DNA of 64,000 bases. It comes from Sacculina carcini. Taxonomy: Eukaryota > Arthropoda > Thecostraca > Sacculinidae. Of the stretch, positions 46,701 to 57,342 are shown piece by piece (the stretch's first letter is position 1; every line of letters begins with the position of its first letter). The stretch lies in the NCBI GenBank assembly GCA_916048095.2, contig OU696582.1, forward strand, positions 4,866,001 through 4,930,000. Reading direction: 5' to 3'. The notes under the pieces are model-generated. The model searched no databases. It saw only the letters and a program-made list of their open reading frames with translations, and was not told where the DNA came from. A program made the position numbers and the translations under genes.

Positions 46701-47249
46701 TAGTGGTGAGTCATGAAATACGAGCGGCAGAGTGACAAGCTTTGACGCGACGGACTCGCGTATATGATGATCTGTTCACTTGGATGATACCTGTAACGTC
46801 CGCACACCGGTATATGTGCAGTTGATGTTAAAGAATTCGGCGCATTCTGTGGAATAGTGGGCGCGCTCAATGGATCATTTGACACAATTTCTGGAGAATT
46901 TGTTGAATTGTCGTTCATTTTATAGCTTGTACCGTACCGCTCATTGTATAACTACAACGCAAACATTAGACACTATACGGGCAAACGTAATGCCGTCCAC
47001 TAGTGTGATTCACTGAAATGTTCCCGATGCGAGTAGTTTGTGCTGGTGCCTCGATTGAGTTGTTTTGCGTTTCAATGTTTCAGCCAAAATGTAAAGTGGT
47101 TGTTAAATTTACGGGCGCTAACGGAATTGATAGGTGTGTGTGCATGTAAAGGCAAAACGTATCTATTTATATCTATCTGTCTGTATTTATTATATGTGCG
47201 TGGTGATTGTCAATACACTTCAATTTGAAAAAAAAAAAAAAAAAAAAAA
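43586..47249 (+). mobile_element. L1/Tx1-type LINE, 5'-truncated
   Basis: Begins inside the endonuclease domain and ends, after a 528-bp 3' untranslated region, in a 22-base poly(A) (47228-47249). The empty site is preserved in the right arm of the inverted duplication. Poly(A) tail and 5' truncation are standard for target-primed insertion of L1-like elements. Confidence 0.92.
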
Positions 47250-48979
47250 CCTAATTTTGCCTATGTCCGCCCGAGTGGTATATTTCGCTTGAAATTCAAT
47301 ATAAATGTTTGTGAATTTTTTGCAAACAGTGCTGAATTTTCTCAACTGTTTACCGGTTCTACTTTATCTCTCAATATGTGTTTATTGTTGTCTTTTTCTC
47401 TGTTTCTCATGTTGCTTCATGTTATCATATAGTGTCATGTGTCAGTGTTTATTGCACCATGACTGTTTTTGTTTGTGTGCTTTGTCCACTAATTGCGTGC
47501 TTGTATAATATGCTACGTTGTTATTGTTGTTTCGTGGTCTTATGACATACTTGTATTGTGCATATATTGGCTGGCTATGATATGTATAAGACATTCAGGG
47601 TAACATTATTATATCCTGCGTTATGAGCATTTGGTGGACCTGATTTTTGTTATAATCATTTGTAATCGTCGTCTCTGTTCTTACATGTCTTCTAACCAAT
47701 ACATTGTTACATATTATATTGTTTAGTGGCGGACAGAGTGCGTAGCGAAACGAAGAGTTTAATTAAGTACATCGTCGAGCACATGTGCGTATTCCAGAAG
47801 CGTTTTTCTAGTGTGTACGTGTAGTTTACCAATATTGTAATTGAAATTCATATTGATTTTCCTATCAGTCTTTGTTATTCACATTCGCTCTACACACCGT
47901 GTCATGTAGTTGAACTTTTGTGGTGTTGGTCTCATCACGGAGCTTCACTGGACCAATTTTCTGGACCGACTATATGCTGCGACATACACGACTGCAGATC
48001 AGATTGTAATGATACACAAACACATTGCTGCAATCTCAGAGAATACTGTGCGCTCGTGTGCTTGGTAACAGTGTCTTGTATGTTTTGTAACAGCGGAGCG
48101 ACCTCAAAACTACACACAAATATACATGCACACACACATGAATATTTACATTTTCATTTCGTTCAATTTCTACACAATTCTAGGTTGTGCAGACAGTACA
48201 ATAATTACAATGTGGACTTGAACAAACGTACACACATACATGTACGTTCATTCATAACAACATACAAACACGTACATTCGGCGTGAGTGTGGATTTATCA
48301 CTGTCACTGACAGGTCCGTTAGAATCCTTCGGCATTTCGGCAAGCAAGCATTTCGGCATCAAGACAGAACGTGATGTATAGCCAAAAGGACCGCACGCAC
48401 ATGTATACAAGTATAAGCAGTCAGGCAGGCTGGAAAAAATGGCTGACAGCCACTAACCCTTCTGCTTTTCAAAACAGGTCTTATTTTCACCATGTATGAC
48501 CGATATTCCACACCTGTTGACCGATATACACATATCCACACGCACTCACACACAGGCAAACAGAACACCGACCCTCGTCTTCCCCTACACACGCATACAC
48601 GCGCACAAACACACACAGATACACACAAACATACACCGCCGGCACAGGCACAAAGGCCAGTGACAGCGGCGATACAACATGATAACAGAAAGACGTGCGA
48701 ATGCAAACGACAGTTATGCATAGAAAAACGATATAAATATTTGTATAACATTTGAATATTGGTAATATTTGATTAACATTGGTAGACCAAAACAATGCAA
48801 ATTCATCAAATCCTACAATACAAGCTATATACAATGCCAGAAATTATTTACAACAATTATAACATACACATTCAATATCTCATTCACAGCGAATACTTCG
48901 GCTTTATGCAGAATTTTCCGATCATCAGATATTTGGAGCAAGTGTTTAAATATTTGATATTTAAAGATAATATAAGATA

Positions 48980-49243
48980 TTAATATTGATTGATGTTAGA
49001 TAGATAAGATAGATCATATAAATGGACAGATAAATATTGTAGATTAGATAGATTTGTATTATTGATTAGATATTGATAAATAATGCAAAATATTTTAAGC
49101 AAGTGTTTTTTCAACCAGTTCTTGAAGACATTCAGAGATCGGGACGATTTTACGTAGAATGGATATTCATTATACAAGCTGGGAGCATAAAACATCGAAT
49201 ATAATGGGTGTGGCGGGTAGCAAACTTCAACAAGGCATAACAA
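48980..49243 (-). pseudogene. LINE polymerase C-terminus fragment
   Basis: Minus strand: SLYNEYPFYVKSSRSLNVFK then NWLKKHLL, the W-N-x-L-P...S-L-N-x-F-K-x-x-L-K-x-H-L pattern of CR1/Jockey-type LINE ends, partly altered. The inner end of the left arm lies within it. The right arm keeps only the last part (VKNQLLQIF). Confidence 0.55.
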
Positions 49244-49499
49244 GGCAATACAACTTATCTATGGCATTTATAATATGCTATACATATATTTTATTTTGAT
49301 ATATTAATTTAACTATCACTGTGTACATTTCTGGTAAGTGGTTTTTCGTTGCGCATTACGACTCACATTGTAGCTAAAGGTAAGGATTTAGAGACGAGAG
49401 CGTCGGCTTTGCGCACGCATACATGTCATTTCGCGCACGCACATTTTTACTTATAACTTCATGCGGTTCTTGTCGCTAGTAGATCCTCGTTGTCAATTA

Positions 49500-49539
49500 T
49501 ATTGTATGTGTGTGTGTGTGTGTGAGTGTGTGTGTGTTT

Positions 49540-49570
<31 letters not shown>

Positions 49571-49690
49571 CGTTCTTACACAGTTTAACAACATAGATTT
49601 TACTTTGATTTACGCACATAGAATCACCCACAAATGCACACACACGCACACACCCACAAACACACATACACATGGACGAAGTTTCGAGCA
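49500..49690. repeat. GT/CA microsatellites with shared core
   Basis: GT-rich run at 49507-49570, then TTAACAACATAGATTT, then CA-rich run. The same core in the same orientation, followed by CA repeats, is at 58012-58147, outside the inverted arms. Confidence 0.8.
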
Positions 49691-49691
49691 A

Positions 49692-50110
49692 TCATTAAAT
49701 TGATTGACTGTATGTATAGAATCTATGTGAAAAACGAAAATACATAAACATTGTTATTTACAAATACAATAAGTGTGCTTGCATGTGTGTATGTATGTGA
49801 GTGTGTGTGAGTGTGTATGTATGTGCGATCGCTCCGCTTCTACAAGCGTGTCAGAACAGTTCGCAGAAATGAAGCAGAAATCGCAGATCGCAGGTAAGTT
49901 TCTAGCAATCGCTCAACTGAATGCACGACATCATGATTATAAAACTAGATCACATTGACAAACTGTTTCGGTTTGTAGCCGTGCAAACTGTAACAAACTG
50001 TTTTCAACAAACTGATCACAGTAACAAACTGTTATATTTGGTGCCGTGCTTCACGACCAAACAGCACTGTTATAGCAACGCTGGCTTACAAAAATGTTGA
50101 TGGTTTAGAC
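49692..50110. other. spacer DNA without recognised gene
   Basis: AT-rich DNA left of the hAT element, with a repeated AACAAACTGTT-like word at 49960-50030. No gene seen. Confidence 0.4.
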
Positions 50111-50713
50111 CAGGGGTCACCAAACTACGGCCCGCGGGCCGAATCCGGCCCGCTACGTCAGTTCACCAGGCCCGTCGACGGTGAACTGACGTCCTTCCTC
50201 GGCTCGTGGTAGCTTCGCCTACGCTCTGACGTCACCATGGTTCCCATGGCTACACACACAAACACGCATCTTTCCCACCCCTAGATGAGTCCGGCTGTCA
50301 ACACAGGTCCGACGCTCCAGTAATATTTACTTCTTTTTGCCTCTCATCCATTTTATAGGTATGTAACAAGGATTTCTTTGTTTGACAGTGATAGGTAAGT
50401 GGACTACAAGTGTGATTAGAGGTCATAAAGTAACAAACATAGTATAATAATGCTATAGAAGCCTCGTGTTATTCACCTTACCATATTATGTGATATATTC
50501 TATTACTAAATGTACCTATAAGCTTTATATGTACCTTTGGTGAGCCGTAGCTTCACCAGTGCACAGTGTGGCAAATTGTTCACAATGAATTTTTGCCACA
50601 CTGTGCAGTGACCCCTGAATCTTCTGCTTTACTTATGTTTCAATAGGGTATTAATTATGTTTCTAATTCAATTTCTTTTTCATTTTCATATCCTGTTTTC
50701 TTCATCCTTCATT

Positions 50714-52412
50714 ATGGCTTCTAAGGAAAGAAAAGTGGACGCCGAGTGTCGCGTTTTCAATGAAGAATGGGGAGTAAAGTATTTATTTGTGGAAACAATG
50801 GACCAGAAAGCTAGTTGTGTGATATGTAGCGAAAGTGCTGCCGTTTTGAAAGAGTACAATATTAGGCGTCACTATGAAACAAAACATCTATCAACATATT
50901 CAAAGTTTCTGGAAAGTTACGCTCTGAGAAATATGAGTCCATGAAACGTGGTTTAGAAACTCAAAGAAACCTCTTCGCGAGAAAGTTTGCTGAAAATTAA
51001 TCTGTCACTCGTACAAGTTACAAAATAGTGCATAAGATGGCAGTCCGAGGAAAGCCGTTCACTGATGGCAACTTCGTCAAAGCGTGTATGATGGAAGCAG
51101 CAAATGACTTGTGTCCTGAGAAAGCCGATTTGTTTGGAAGTATTAGCCTTTCAACAAGTTCAGTTGTGCGGAGAACAAAAGAACTTGGAGAGAATATAGA
51201 GCTACAGACACGTGAGAAAGCTAGGAACTTCTTGTGGTATTCTCTGGCGCTGGATGAGTCAACTGATATCTCGAGTACGTCACAACTTCTCGTGTTCATT
51301 CGTGGTGTCAATTTGGACTTTCAGATAACAGAAGAGTTGGCATCCGTTTGCAGCATGCATGGAACAACAACTGGAAAATATATTTTCATGGAAGTGCAGA
51401 AAACTTTGCAAGACTATAACCTTCAGTGGAATCAGCTTCGAGGTGTTGCAGTTGATGGAGGTAAAACATGGCTGGAGGGAGGAAGGGTCTGGTGAGCCAG
51501 ATCAGGACTCAGTTGGAAGATCTTCAAATTCCAGGCGCTCTGTTCATACACTGCATCATACATCAGCAAGCACTCTGTGGGAAAGCCTTAGATATTTCTT
51601 GTGTACTGAAACCAGTCGTGTCTGCTGTGAACTTCATTCGGGGACATGCACTCAATCACCGTCAGTTCCAGGCTTTCTTGAAGAAATTCATTCTGATTTC
51701 TGTGACTTGCCTTATTACACAGCAGTGAGATGGCTCAGCTGTGGTAAAGTCATGTTTCGTTTTTACAAGCTCCGAAGCGAAATAGATGTTTTTCTCACTG
51801 AAAAAGATAGAGCCGATCCACAGCTGTCAGATCCTATCTGGCTGTCAAAGTTGTCTTTTTTGGTCGACATCACATCCCACATGAATGAACTGAACTTGAA
51901 ACTTCAGGGAAAGGATAACCTCATCTGTGATCTCTACAGAATCATCAAAGGATTTCGGAGAAAGCTGTCATTGTTTGAAGCACAACTGGAAGGAGAAAAC
52001 TTCTCTCATTTTCACTGTTTCAGATAGTTTTGCGCTTCAATCGCTGAAGATGTCAACCTCGATTTTCCAAAAAAGATTATTCGTGACTTGAAGAAGCATT
52101 TTTTGGAGAGATTTTCAGATCTCGACAGAACTGAGAGTGACATTCTTCTGTTACAGAATCCGTTTGATTGTAACCTTGATGAAGTACCAGTTGAACTACA
52201 GTTGGAGCTCATTGATTTGCAAGCAAATGACTTGTTGAAAGAGAAGCACAGAGAAGGAAAACTTGTCGAATTTTACCGCTGCTTATCTGATCGTGAGTTT
52301 CCGAAATTGAAGAAATTTGCCGCTGGTATGCCATCAGTGTTTGGAACAACTTATGTCTGTGAGCAAACAAATTCAAAATGTTTTTCAAGTATGTGAAGTC
52401 AACACGTCGAAT
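50714..52412 (+). pseudogene. hAT transposase, GTF2IRD2/SPIN-DOC type, broken
   Basis: ATG at 50714 (MASKERKVDAECRVFNEEWG) opens a zinc-finger region CVICSESAAVLKEYNIRRHYETKH. After a frame shift near 50920 and a TAA near 50998 it reads GKPFTDGNFVKACMMEAAND, then SLALDESTDISSTSQLLVFI with the catalytic-region D-E-S-T-D. A frame change near 51480 leads to LFIHCIIHQQALCGKAL, VNFIRGHALNHRQFQAF and later LPYYTAVRWLSCGKV. Another break is at 52026, after which VPVELQLELIDLQANDLLKE and FGTTYVCEQTNSKCFS follow. A gypsy element interrupts it at 52413; the last codons (RLTDEHFKAILLI) resume at 57343. It encodes no working transposase. Confidence 0.88.
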
Positions 52413-52701
52413 TGTAGCGACTGCGCCGCGTTCGCGACTGCGCCGTGTGTTTGATTATTACATTGTTATTTTATCTGTGTACCATATAGTTTATTTCATC
52501 ATATCTTCTTATGTGTGTCTCATGTTTGATTGTAAATATCATGCCACAAATCTTGGCATGCATGTTGTGTGACACTGTCACTGTGCTCGATACCCCGTGT
52601 CTTCCTTCTTCTTGCTGGCGCGCTCGTAGCACACACATCGTGTCTTCTCGCTCTCGTGTGATATTAAACTCGCATCAATTCCTAGTGTTTTCCACGCTAA
52701 A
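52413..52701 (+). repeat. 5' LTR of gypsy element 2
   Basis: 289 bp, starting TGTAGCGACTGCGCC and ending CCACGCTAAA. The usual terminal CA is replaced by AA, but the 4-bp target duplication fixes the edge. Confidence 0.95.
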
Positions 52702-52702
52702 C

Positions 52703-52718
52703 TGGTGAACCCGACGTG
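52703..52718 (+). promoter_or_regulatory. tRNA primer-binding site, gypsy 2
   Basis: TGGTGAACCCGACGTG lies one base after the 5' LTR. The leading TGG pairs with a tRNA CCA end. The primer tRNA cannot be named with certainty. Confidence 0.85.
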
Positions 52719-52755
52719 ATTTTGTTTTAGTTTTTGTTTTTTGATTTCGTGAGTC

Positions 52756-53634
52756 ATGCCCAACGACACCGCCGCTTTCCCGCACTTAACAGACGGCGAG
52801 CCAGTGCAACGCGAAGATGAAGGCGACAACGGCCGACCTGCCACATCATTCCGGCTGCCGCCTTTCTCGCCCGAGGAGCCAGAACTCTGGCTCACACAGG
52901 TGAGCTGCGCGTTTGCCGTTTCGGGAATCACTTCACCCGTCAGGCAGTTCCAGTTCTTAGTGGCCAATCTGCCGATGGATGTGGCCACAGAGCTGAAAGA
53001 CGTCATCAGGGGGCCGCCGAATTTTCAACTTTTGTGCGAGAAGCTGACGACGCGCATGGCGCAGTCACGAGCGGCCCGGCTGGACGCCATGCTGCGGCAC
53101 CAGCATCTGGGCGACCAGAATCCGTCGCAGCTGCTCCGCCGCATGCGAGGGGAGCTCGAAGGGGCCGGTAGCTCTTCTGTCGACACCGGGCTACTTCGAA
53201 CCCTGTTTCTACAGCGGCTGCCCAACAACGTCAAGGCGGCAATCTCTTTGCTGCCGGACACGACGTCACTCAGCGAGCTGGCGGCCGCCGCCGACCGCTT
53301 CATGGACGCCACACGCGCCGACCAGCCGCTGGTGTCCGTAGCGGCGGTGCAGTCGACGCACGAGGCAGCCCGCGGTAGCGCCAGAGCGGATCCGGCTGTG
53401 CAGCAGCTGCTCGCCGCCGTTACAGAGCTGACCGCAGCTGTGCGTGAGATGACGACGGCACGCGCACGAGAGCCGGCACCAGGAGCGTATCGTCGACAGC
53501 GCAGCCGCTCCAGAACGCGCTCACCGCCACGCACCGACGAAGCCGACGCCGGTATGTGCTATTACCATCGTGCGTTCGGCCGCGACGCCATCAACTGCCG
53601 CGCGCCGTGCAGCTTCCGGCCGACTTTAAACTAG
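52756..53634 (+). CDS. gag: gag polyprotein of gypsy 2
   Basis: 292 codons from an ATG 54 bases past the LTR. The capsid-like region begins FRLPPFSPEEPELWLTQVSC, followed by TSPVRQFQFLVANLP and a helical region with FLQRLPNNVKAAISLLP. A basic, Arg/Ser-rich tail (RRQRSRSRTRSPPR) leads to a Cys/His stretch CYYHRAFGRD with CRAPC, the degenerate zinc knuckle of this gypsy group. The stop TAG (53632-53634) follows immediately on the slippery heptamer TTTAAAC. The same gag tail type is present in gypsy element 1. Confidence 0.92.
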   Translation: MPNDTAAFPHLTDGEPVQREDEGDNGRPATSFRLPPFSPEEPELWLTQVSCAFAVSGITSPVRQFQFLVANLPMDVATELKDVIRGPPNFQLLCEKLTTRMAQSRAARLDAMLRHQHLGDQNPSQLLRRMRGELEGAGSSSVDTGLLRTLFLQRLPNNVKAAISLLPDTTSLSELAAAADRFMDATRADQPLVSVAAVQSTHEAARGSARADPAVQQLLAAVTELTAAVREMTTARAREPAPGAYRRQRSRSRTRSPPRTDEADAGMCYYHRAFGRDAINCRAPCSFRPTLN

Positions 53635-56600
53635 CCGCGCTGGGGCAAGTAGCGCCCGTCTCAGCGACACAACCACAGCCGCTGTTGTTCGTCACCGACC
53701 TGACCTCCGGCCAGAGTCTGTTGGTGGACACCGGCGCCCAGGTCAGTGTGTGGCCGCGCAGCAGATTGCAACAGTCAGCCGTGGAGAGCTCCGACAGCAC
53801 ACCGCGGCTGCGTGCGGCGGACGGTCGACCGATCACCGCTCACGGAACGTACCGCGCCACACTGCGTCTCGCCGGCATGTCGGCCGTCACGTACAAGTGG
53901 TGCTTCGTCGTCGCCGACACTCCGACGGCCATCCTGGGTGCCGACTTCCTCGCCAACTTCCGGCTCTCCATCGACATGGCGCAGCGGCAGCTCAGTGACG
54001 GCTCGTCTGTCGCATTTTCGACGCCACATCCGGCCATAGCGGCGGCGTGTGGTATCATGAGTGTGAACCCCATGAACTGGGAGCACGTACTGCAGGAGTT
54101 CCCGACGATCACCGCACAGCCCGACTTCAACCGGCCGCCGGTACACAACACGGTGCACCGCATCCCGACACAGGGACAGCCGGTGTACGGCCGCGTCCGT
54201 CGCCTCGCACCGGAAAAACTCGCGGCAGTGCGGCGAGAGTTTGACAGACTGCTATCGCTGGGCATCGTCCGACGCTCGTCCAGCGCATGGTCGAGCCCGC
54301 TTCACGTGGTTCCCAAGGCGGACGGTGGTCTGCGAGTGTGCGGCGACTACCGCGCACTCAACGCCATCACCAAACCCGACCGGTACCCGGTGCCGTTTCT
54401 GCACGACAGCGTCGCCCAACTCGCCGGCTCCACCGTTTTTTCGCGGCTCGACATTGTGCGCGCATATCACCACATACCTGTCGCAGAAGAGGACGTGCCG
54501 AAGACCGCCGTGGTGACGCCGTTCGGCCTCTTTGAGTTTCGCAGGCTGTGCTTTGGCCTGCGGTCTGCCGCACAAACGTTCCAGCGTTTCCTGGACGAGG
54601 CACTTCGGGGCGTCGACGGCTGTTTTGCGTATGTAGACGACATACTCGTGGCCAGCAAGTCGGTGGAAGAGCACGAGCGACATCTGCGCGCTGTTTTGCA
54701 GCGACTCAACGACATCGGAGTGCAGCTCAACGTCGGCAAATGTGTCGTGGGCGTGTCGGAGCTAGACTTCCTCGGACACCATCTGTCTCACGCCGGGGTG
54801 GCGCCCACGGCCAAGAAAGCGGCCGAGGTACAGAGCTTTCCCGAGCCGGCCACACAGGCGCAGCTACGCCGTTTCATCGGGATGGTAACGTTCTACCACC
54901 GGCTGATACCGCAGGCATCCCAACTGCTCGCCCCACTACACGCGCTAATCGACACGAGGACGAAGCGCTCACAGAAGCCGGTCACATGGACGCCGGACGC
55001 CCGAGATGCTTTCTCCCGGGCCAAACGAGCACTCACCGACATCGTGCAGCTGGCCTTCCCGGTCACCGGGGCCCCACTGAGCGTGCAGGTAGACGCGTCC
55101 GCCACAGGAGTCGGTGGTGTACTGCACCAGTACGTCGACGGAGTCTGGAGGCCACTGAGCTTCCACTCGCGACAACTGACACCGACCGAGAGGCGCTACA
55201 GCACGTTCGGCAGGGAGCTGTTGGCCGCGTACAGCGCCGTGCGCCACTTCCGCCACACGCTGGAGGGCCGAACTTTCACCCTTTTCACCGACCATAAGCC
55301 GCTCACGTCAGCCATCGGTTCGGGAGCCGACACGTACTCGCCACGGGAGGTGCGCCATCTGGACTACGTGTCACAATTCACGTCGGACATCAGACACGTT
55401 CCCGGCGAGCAAAACCCAGTGGCCGACGCCCTCTCGCGCACCGTCGGCATGCTGGTCGCTCCGACGCCGCCGTTCGACGATTTTTCAGCGCTGGCCGACG
55501 CGCAACAGGAGGACGCCGACACGCTACAGCTGGTGCAGGCCGCTGACGGGGATCACTCCCTGAAGCTGAGGCACGTGCCGCTCGACTGCGGGCGCCGTCT
55601 GTGGTGCGACTACTCGACCGGCCGGTGTCGTCCAGTGCTGCCGACGGCACTGCGGCGGCCGTTCTTCAACCTGCTCCACGACCTCGCACACCCGGGCGTA
55701 GCCGCCAGTCAGAAGATGGTAGCCGAGCGGTTCGTGTGGCGCGGACTAAAAAAAGATGTCCAGAGCTGGGTTCGAACATGCCTTCAGTGTCAACGCGCCA
55801 AGACACACCGACACACGCGTGCAGCACCACATGCCTTCCGCCCTCCATCCAGCCGATTCGCCGACCTCCATATCGACTTGGTGGGTCCCCTGCCGACCTC
55901 AGACGGGTTCACGCATATGCTGACGATCATCGACCGCTACACGCGATGGATCGAAGCAATTCCGCTGGCTCGCACCACAGCCGAGGATGTCGCGAAGGCG
56001 TTGCTGCGACAGTGGATCGCACGTTTCGGGGTGCCCGACTCGATCGTGAGCGATCAAGGTCCGCAATTCGAGTCGCGGTTGTGGTCCTCATTGATGACGC
56101 TTCTGGGTGTCAAGAAGAAGCGCACCACAGCGTACCACCCTCAGGCGAACGGCCTCGTTGAGCGGGCCCACCGGCAGCTCAAGGCCAGTTTGCGCGCGAC
56201 CTGCAACAACAACAACTGGACCGACCGTCTCCCGCTGGTGCTGCTCGGCATACGCTCGGCCGTCAAGACCGACATCGGGTGCTCCAGTGCGGAACTGGTT
56301 TACGGCGAGCCGCTTCGTTTGCCAGGTGAATTGGTGACACCTTCCGCTGCACCGGAATTGTCACCCATCACGTTTTGTGAGCGACTCAAAGCTGCCATGC
56401 ATGAGCTTCGCCCGACGCCGCCACGCCAGACACAGCACCAGTCACACGTGCCGCACGCCCTTCGTTCGTGCACGCACGTCTTTGTTCGTGCCGACGGCCA
56501 CTCAGGTCTGTCGCCGGTCTACCGCGGACCATTCAGTGTTGCCGAACGCGACGAGAAAACGCTGGCCATCCGAAGCGGCGCCCGTCAAACCCGCGTGAGC

Positions 56601-57038
56601 ATTGACCGCTGTATTCCGGCTCACCTGGAACTTACGCCGGGTGAAGACGGGCAATCCCCACACATCAACCGACCACCGACACACTATGAGAGTCCAGGGT
56701 CAGACGCGCCAAAGTCCATTCTACGGAGAACCCGTCCGACGGCGTCAACCGTAAAAACGGTGGTGTTCGTCAACGCCCCGGTGGTACACTGGATACCGTC
56801 ACGCCCCGTCCACCAGCAACGGCGCGTCGCGTGTCGGGGACGAAATTTCTACCTCCCACTGCAGCTGAACGTCGCGACACCGTCACCGACATCCACCGAC
56901 GCCATCGACCACTCGGCGCCTGCGACGCCGCAGAGCGCCTCGGACTCTACAGCGCCGGCGCCACCGCTAGTCAGAGACACCGTCGTTCATTACACGCGTT
57001 CCGGCCGCGCAGTGCAACTGCCGGCCCGCTACAGATAG
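53556..57038 (+). CDS. pol: pol polyprotein of gypsy 2 (PR-RT-RH-IN)
   Basis: Open frame of 1160 codons in the -1 frame of gag; translation should enter it at 53631, so the first about 25 codons overlap gag and are probably not used. Retropepsin LLVDTGAQVSVWP is near codon 58. RT has RVCGDYRALN, RLDIVRAYHHIPV, GLRSAAQTFQRF and the catalytic YVDD at codons 359-362. RNase H has FTLFTDHKPL near 578. Integrase has the HHCC zinc site (LHDLAHPG, CLQCQRAK; about 704-745) and the D, D, E residues in HIDLVGPL (about 773), VSDQGPQF (about 833) and NGLVERAH (about 868). The tail ends YTRSGRAVQLPARYR. No lesion was seen. Confidence 0.95.
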   Translation: MLLPSCVRPRRHQLPRAVQLPADFKLAALGQVAPVSATQPQPLLFVTDLTSGQSLLVDTGAQVSVWPRSRLQQSAVESSDSTPRLRAADGRPITAHGTYRATLRLAGMSAVTYKWCFVVADTPTAILGADFLANFRLSIDMAQRQLSDGSSVAFSTPHPAIAAACGIMSVNPMNWEHVLQEFPTITAQPDFNRPPVHNTVHRIPTQGQPVYGRVRRLAPEKLAAVRREFDRLLSLGIVRRSSSAWSSPLHVVPKADGGLRVCGDYRALNAITKPDRYPVPFLHDSVAQLAGSTVFSRLDIVRAYHHIPVAEEDVPKTAVVTPFGLFEFRRLCFGLRSAAQTFQRFLDEALRGVDGCFAYVDDILVASKSVEEHERHLRAVLQRLNDIGVQLNVGKCVVGVSELDFLGHHLSHAGVAPTAKKAAEVQSFPEPATQAQLRRFIGMVTFYHRLIPQASQLLAPLHALIDTRTKRSQKPVTWTPDARDAFSRAKRALTDIVQLAFPVTGAPLSVQVDASATGVGGVLHQYVDGVWRPLSFHSRQLTPTERRYSTFGRELLAAYSAVRHFRHTLEGRTFTLFTDHKPLTSAIGSGADTYSPREVRHLDYVSQFTSDIRHVPGEQNPVADALSRTVGMLVAPTPPFDDFSALADAQQEDADTLQLVQAADGDHSLKLRHVPLDCGRRLWCDYSTGRCRPVLPTALRRPFFNLLHDLAHPGVAASQKMVAERFVWRGLKKDVQSWVRTCLQCQRAKTHRHTRAAPHAFRPPSSRFADLHIDLVGPLPTSDGFTHMLTIIDRYTRWIEAIPLARTTAEDVAKALLRQWIARFGVPDSIVSDQGPQFESRLWSSLMTLLGVKKKRTTAYHPQANGLVERAHRQLKASLRATCNNNNWTDRLPLVLLGIRSAVKTDIGCSSAELVYGEPLRLPGELVTPSAAPELSPITFCERLKAAMHELRPTPPRQTQHQSHVPHALRSCTHVFVRADGHSGLSPVYRGPFSVAERDEKTLAIRSGARQTRVSIDRCIPAHLELTPGEDGQSPHINRPPTHYESPGSDAPKSILRRTRPTASTVKTVVFVNAPVVHWIPSRPVHQQRRVACRGRNFYLPLQLNVATPSPTSTDAIDHSAPATPQSASDSTAPAPPLVRDTVVHYTRSGRAVQLPARYR
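53625..53666 (+). promoter_or_regulatory. -1 ribosomal frameshift signal, gag-pol
   Basis: Heptamer T TTA AAC (53625-53631) is phased exactly to the gag codons and followed by TAG. After a 6-base spacer a stem can form: CGCTG (53638-53642) with CAGCG (53662-53666), and GGGC (53643-53646) with GCCC (53654-53657), with a 7-base loop and a 4-base bulge. A slip of -1 leads straight into the open pol frame (TTT AAA CTA GCC). This is the standard layout of -1 frameshift sites in retroelements. Confidence 0.88.
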
Positions 57039-57049
57039 GGGGGAGGTGG
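57036..57049 (+). promoter_or_regulatory. polypurine tract, gypsy 2
   Basis: AGGGGGGAGGTGG directly abuts the 3' LTR, right after the pol stop codon. It is the expected primer for plus-strand DNA synthesis. Confidence 0.85.
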
Positions 57050-57338
57050 TGTAGCGACTGCGCCGCGTTCGCGACTGCGCCGTGTGTTTGATTATTACAT
57101 TGTTATTTTATCTGTGTACCATATAGTTTATTTCATCATATCTTCTTATGTGTGTCTCATGTTTGATTGTAAATATCATGCCACAAATCTTGGCATGCAT
57201 GTTGTGTGACACTGTCACTGTGCTCGATACCCCGTGTCTTCCTTCTTCTTGCTGGCGCGCTCGTAGCACACACATCGTGTCTTCTCGCTCTCGTGTGATA
57301 TTAAACTCGCATCAATTCCTAGTGTTTTCCACGCTAAA
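57050..57338 (+). repeat. 3' LTR of gypsy element 2
   Basis: 289 bp, identical by eye to 52413-52701 over its full length. The identity points to very recent insertion or gene conversion. Confidence 0.95.
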
Positions 57339-57342
57339 GAAT

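Larger units (their letters stand above)
40601..49131 (+). repeat. left arm of large inverted duplication
   Basis: Order: about 290 bp ending TTTTGATGGTACGTGG, 85-bp satellite array, 630 bp (42926-43566), LINE insertion (43586-47249), then about 1.9 kb to CTTGAAGACAT at 49131. Without the LINE, every part is matched in reverse complement by 58278-62216. The outer edge is at GAGTCTAGTACC (40616), extending weakly to CACGTG at 40601. Short CA tracts differ in length between arms. The 47250-48980 part has no long reading frame; small frames there are mirrored in the other arm. Confidence 0.9.
52413..57338 (+). mobile_element. Ty3/gypsy LTR retrotransposon 2, intact-looking
   Basis: 4926 bp with two 289-bp LTRs (52413-52701 and 57050-57338) in which I see no difference. 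The target duplication GAAT is at 52409-52412 and 57339-57342. The primer-binding site TGGTGAACCCGACGTG is at 52703-52718 and the polypurine tract AGGGGGGAGGTGG ends at 57049. gag and pol are open along their whole length and joined by a -1 frameshift signal. GC content is clearly higher than in the surrounding DNA. All cis parts needed for a replication-competent LTR retrotransposon seem present. No env-like third frame was seen. Confidence 0.96.

Noticed and set aside
46682..46918. Small minus-strand ORF after the LINE polymerase
   Set aside because: Lies in the LINE 3' untranslated region, has no motif, and is not expected in this element class.
53025..54683. Long frames on the opposite strand and other frame of gypsy 2
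   Set aside because: They are shadows of the GC-rich gag-pol coding region, without independent motifs.
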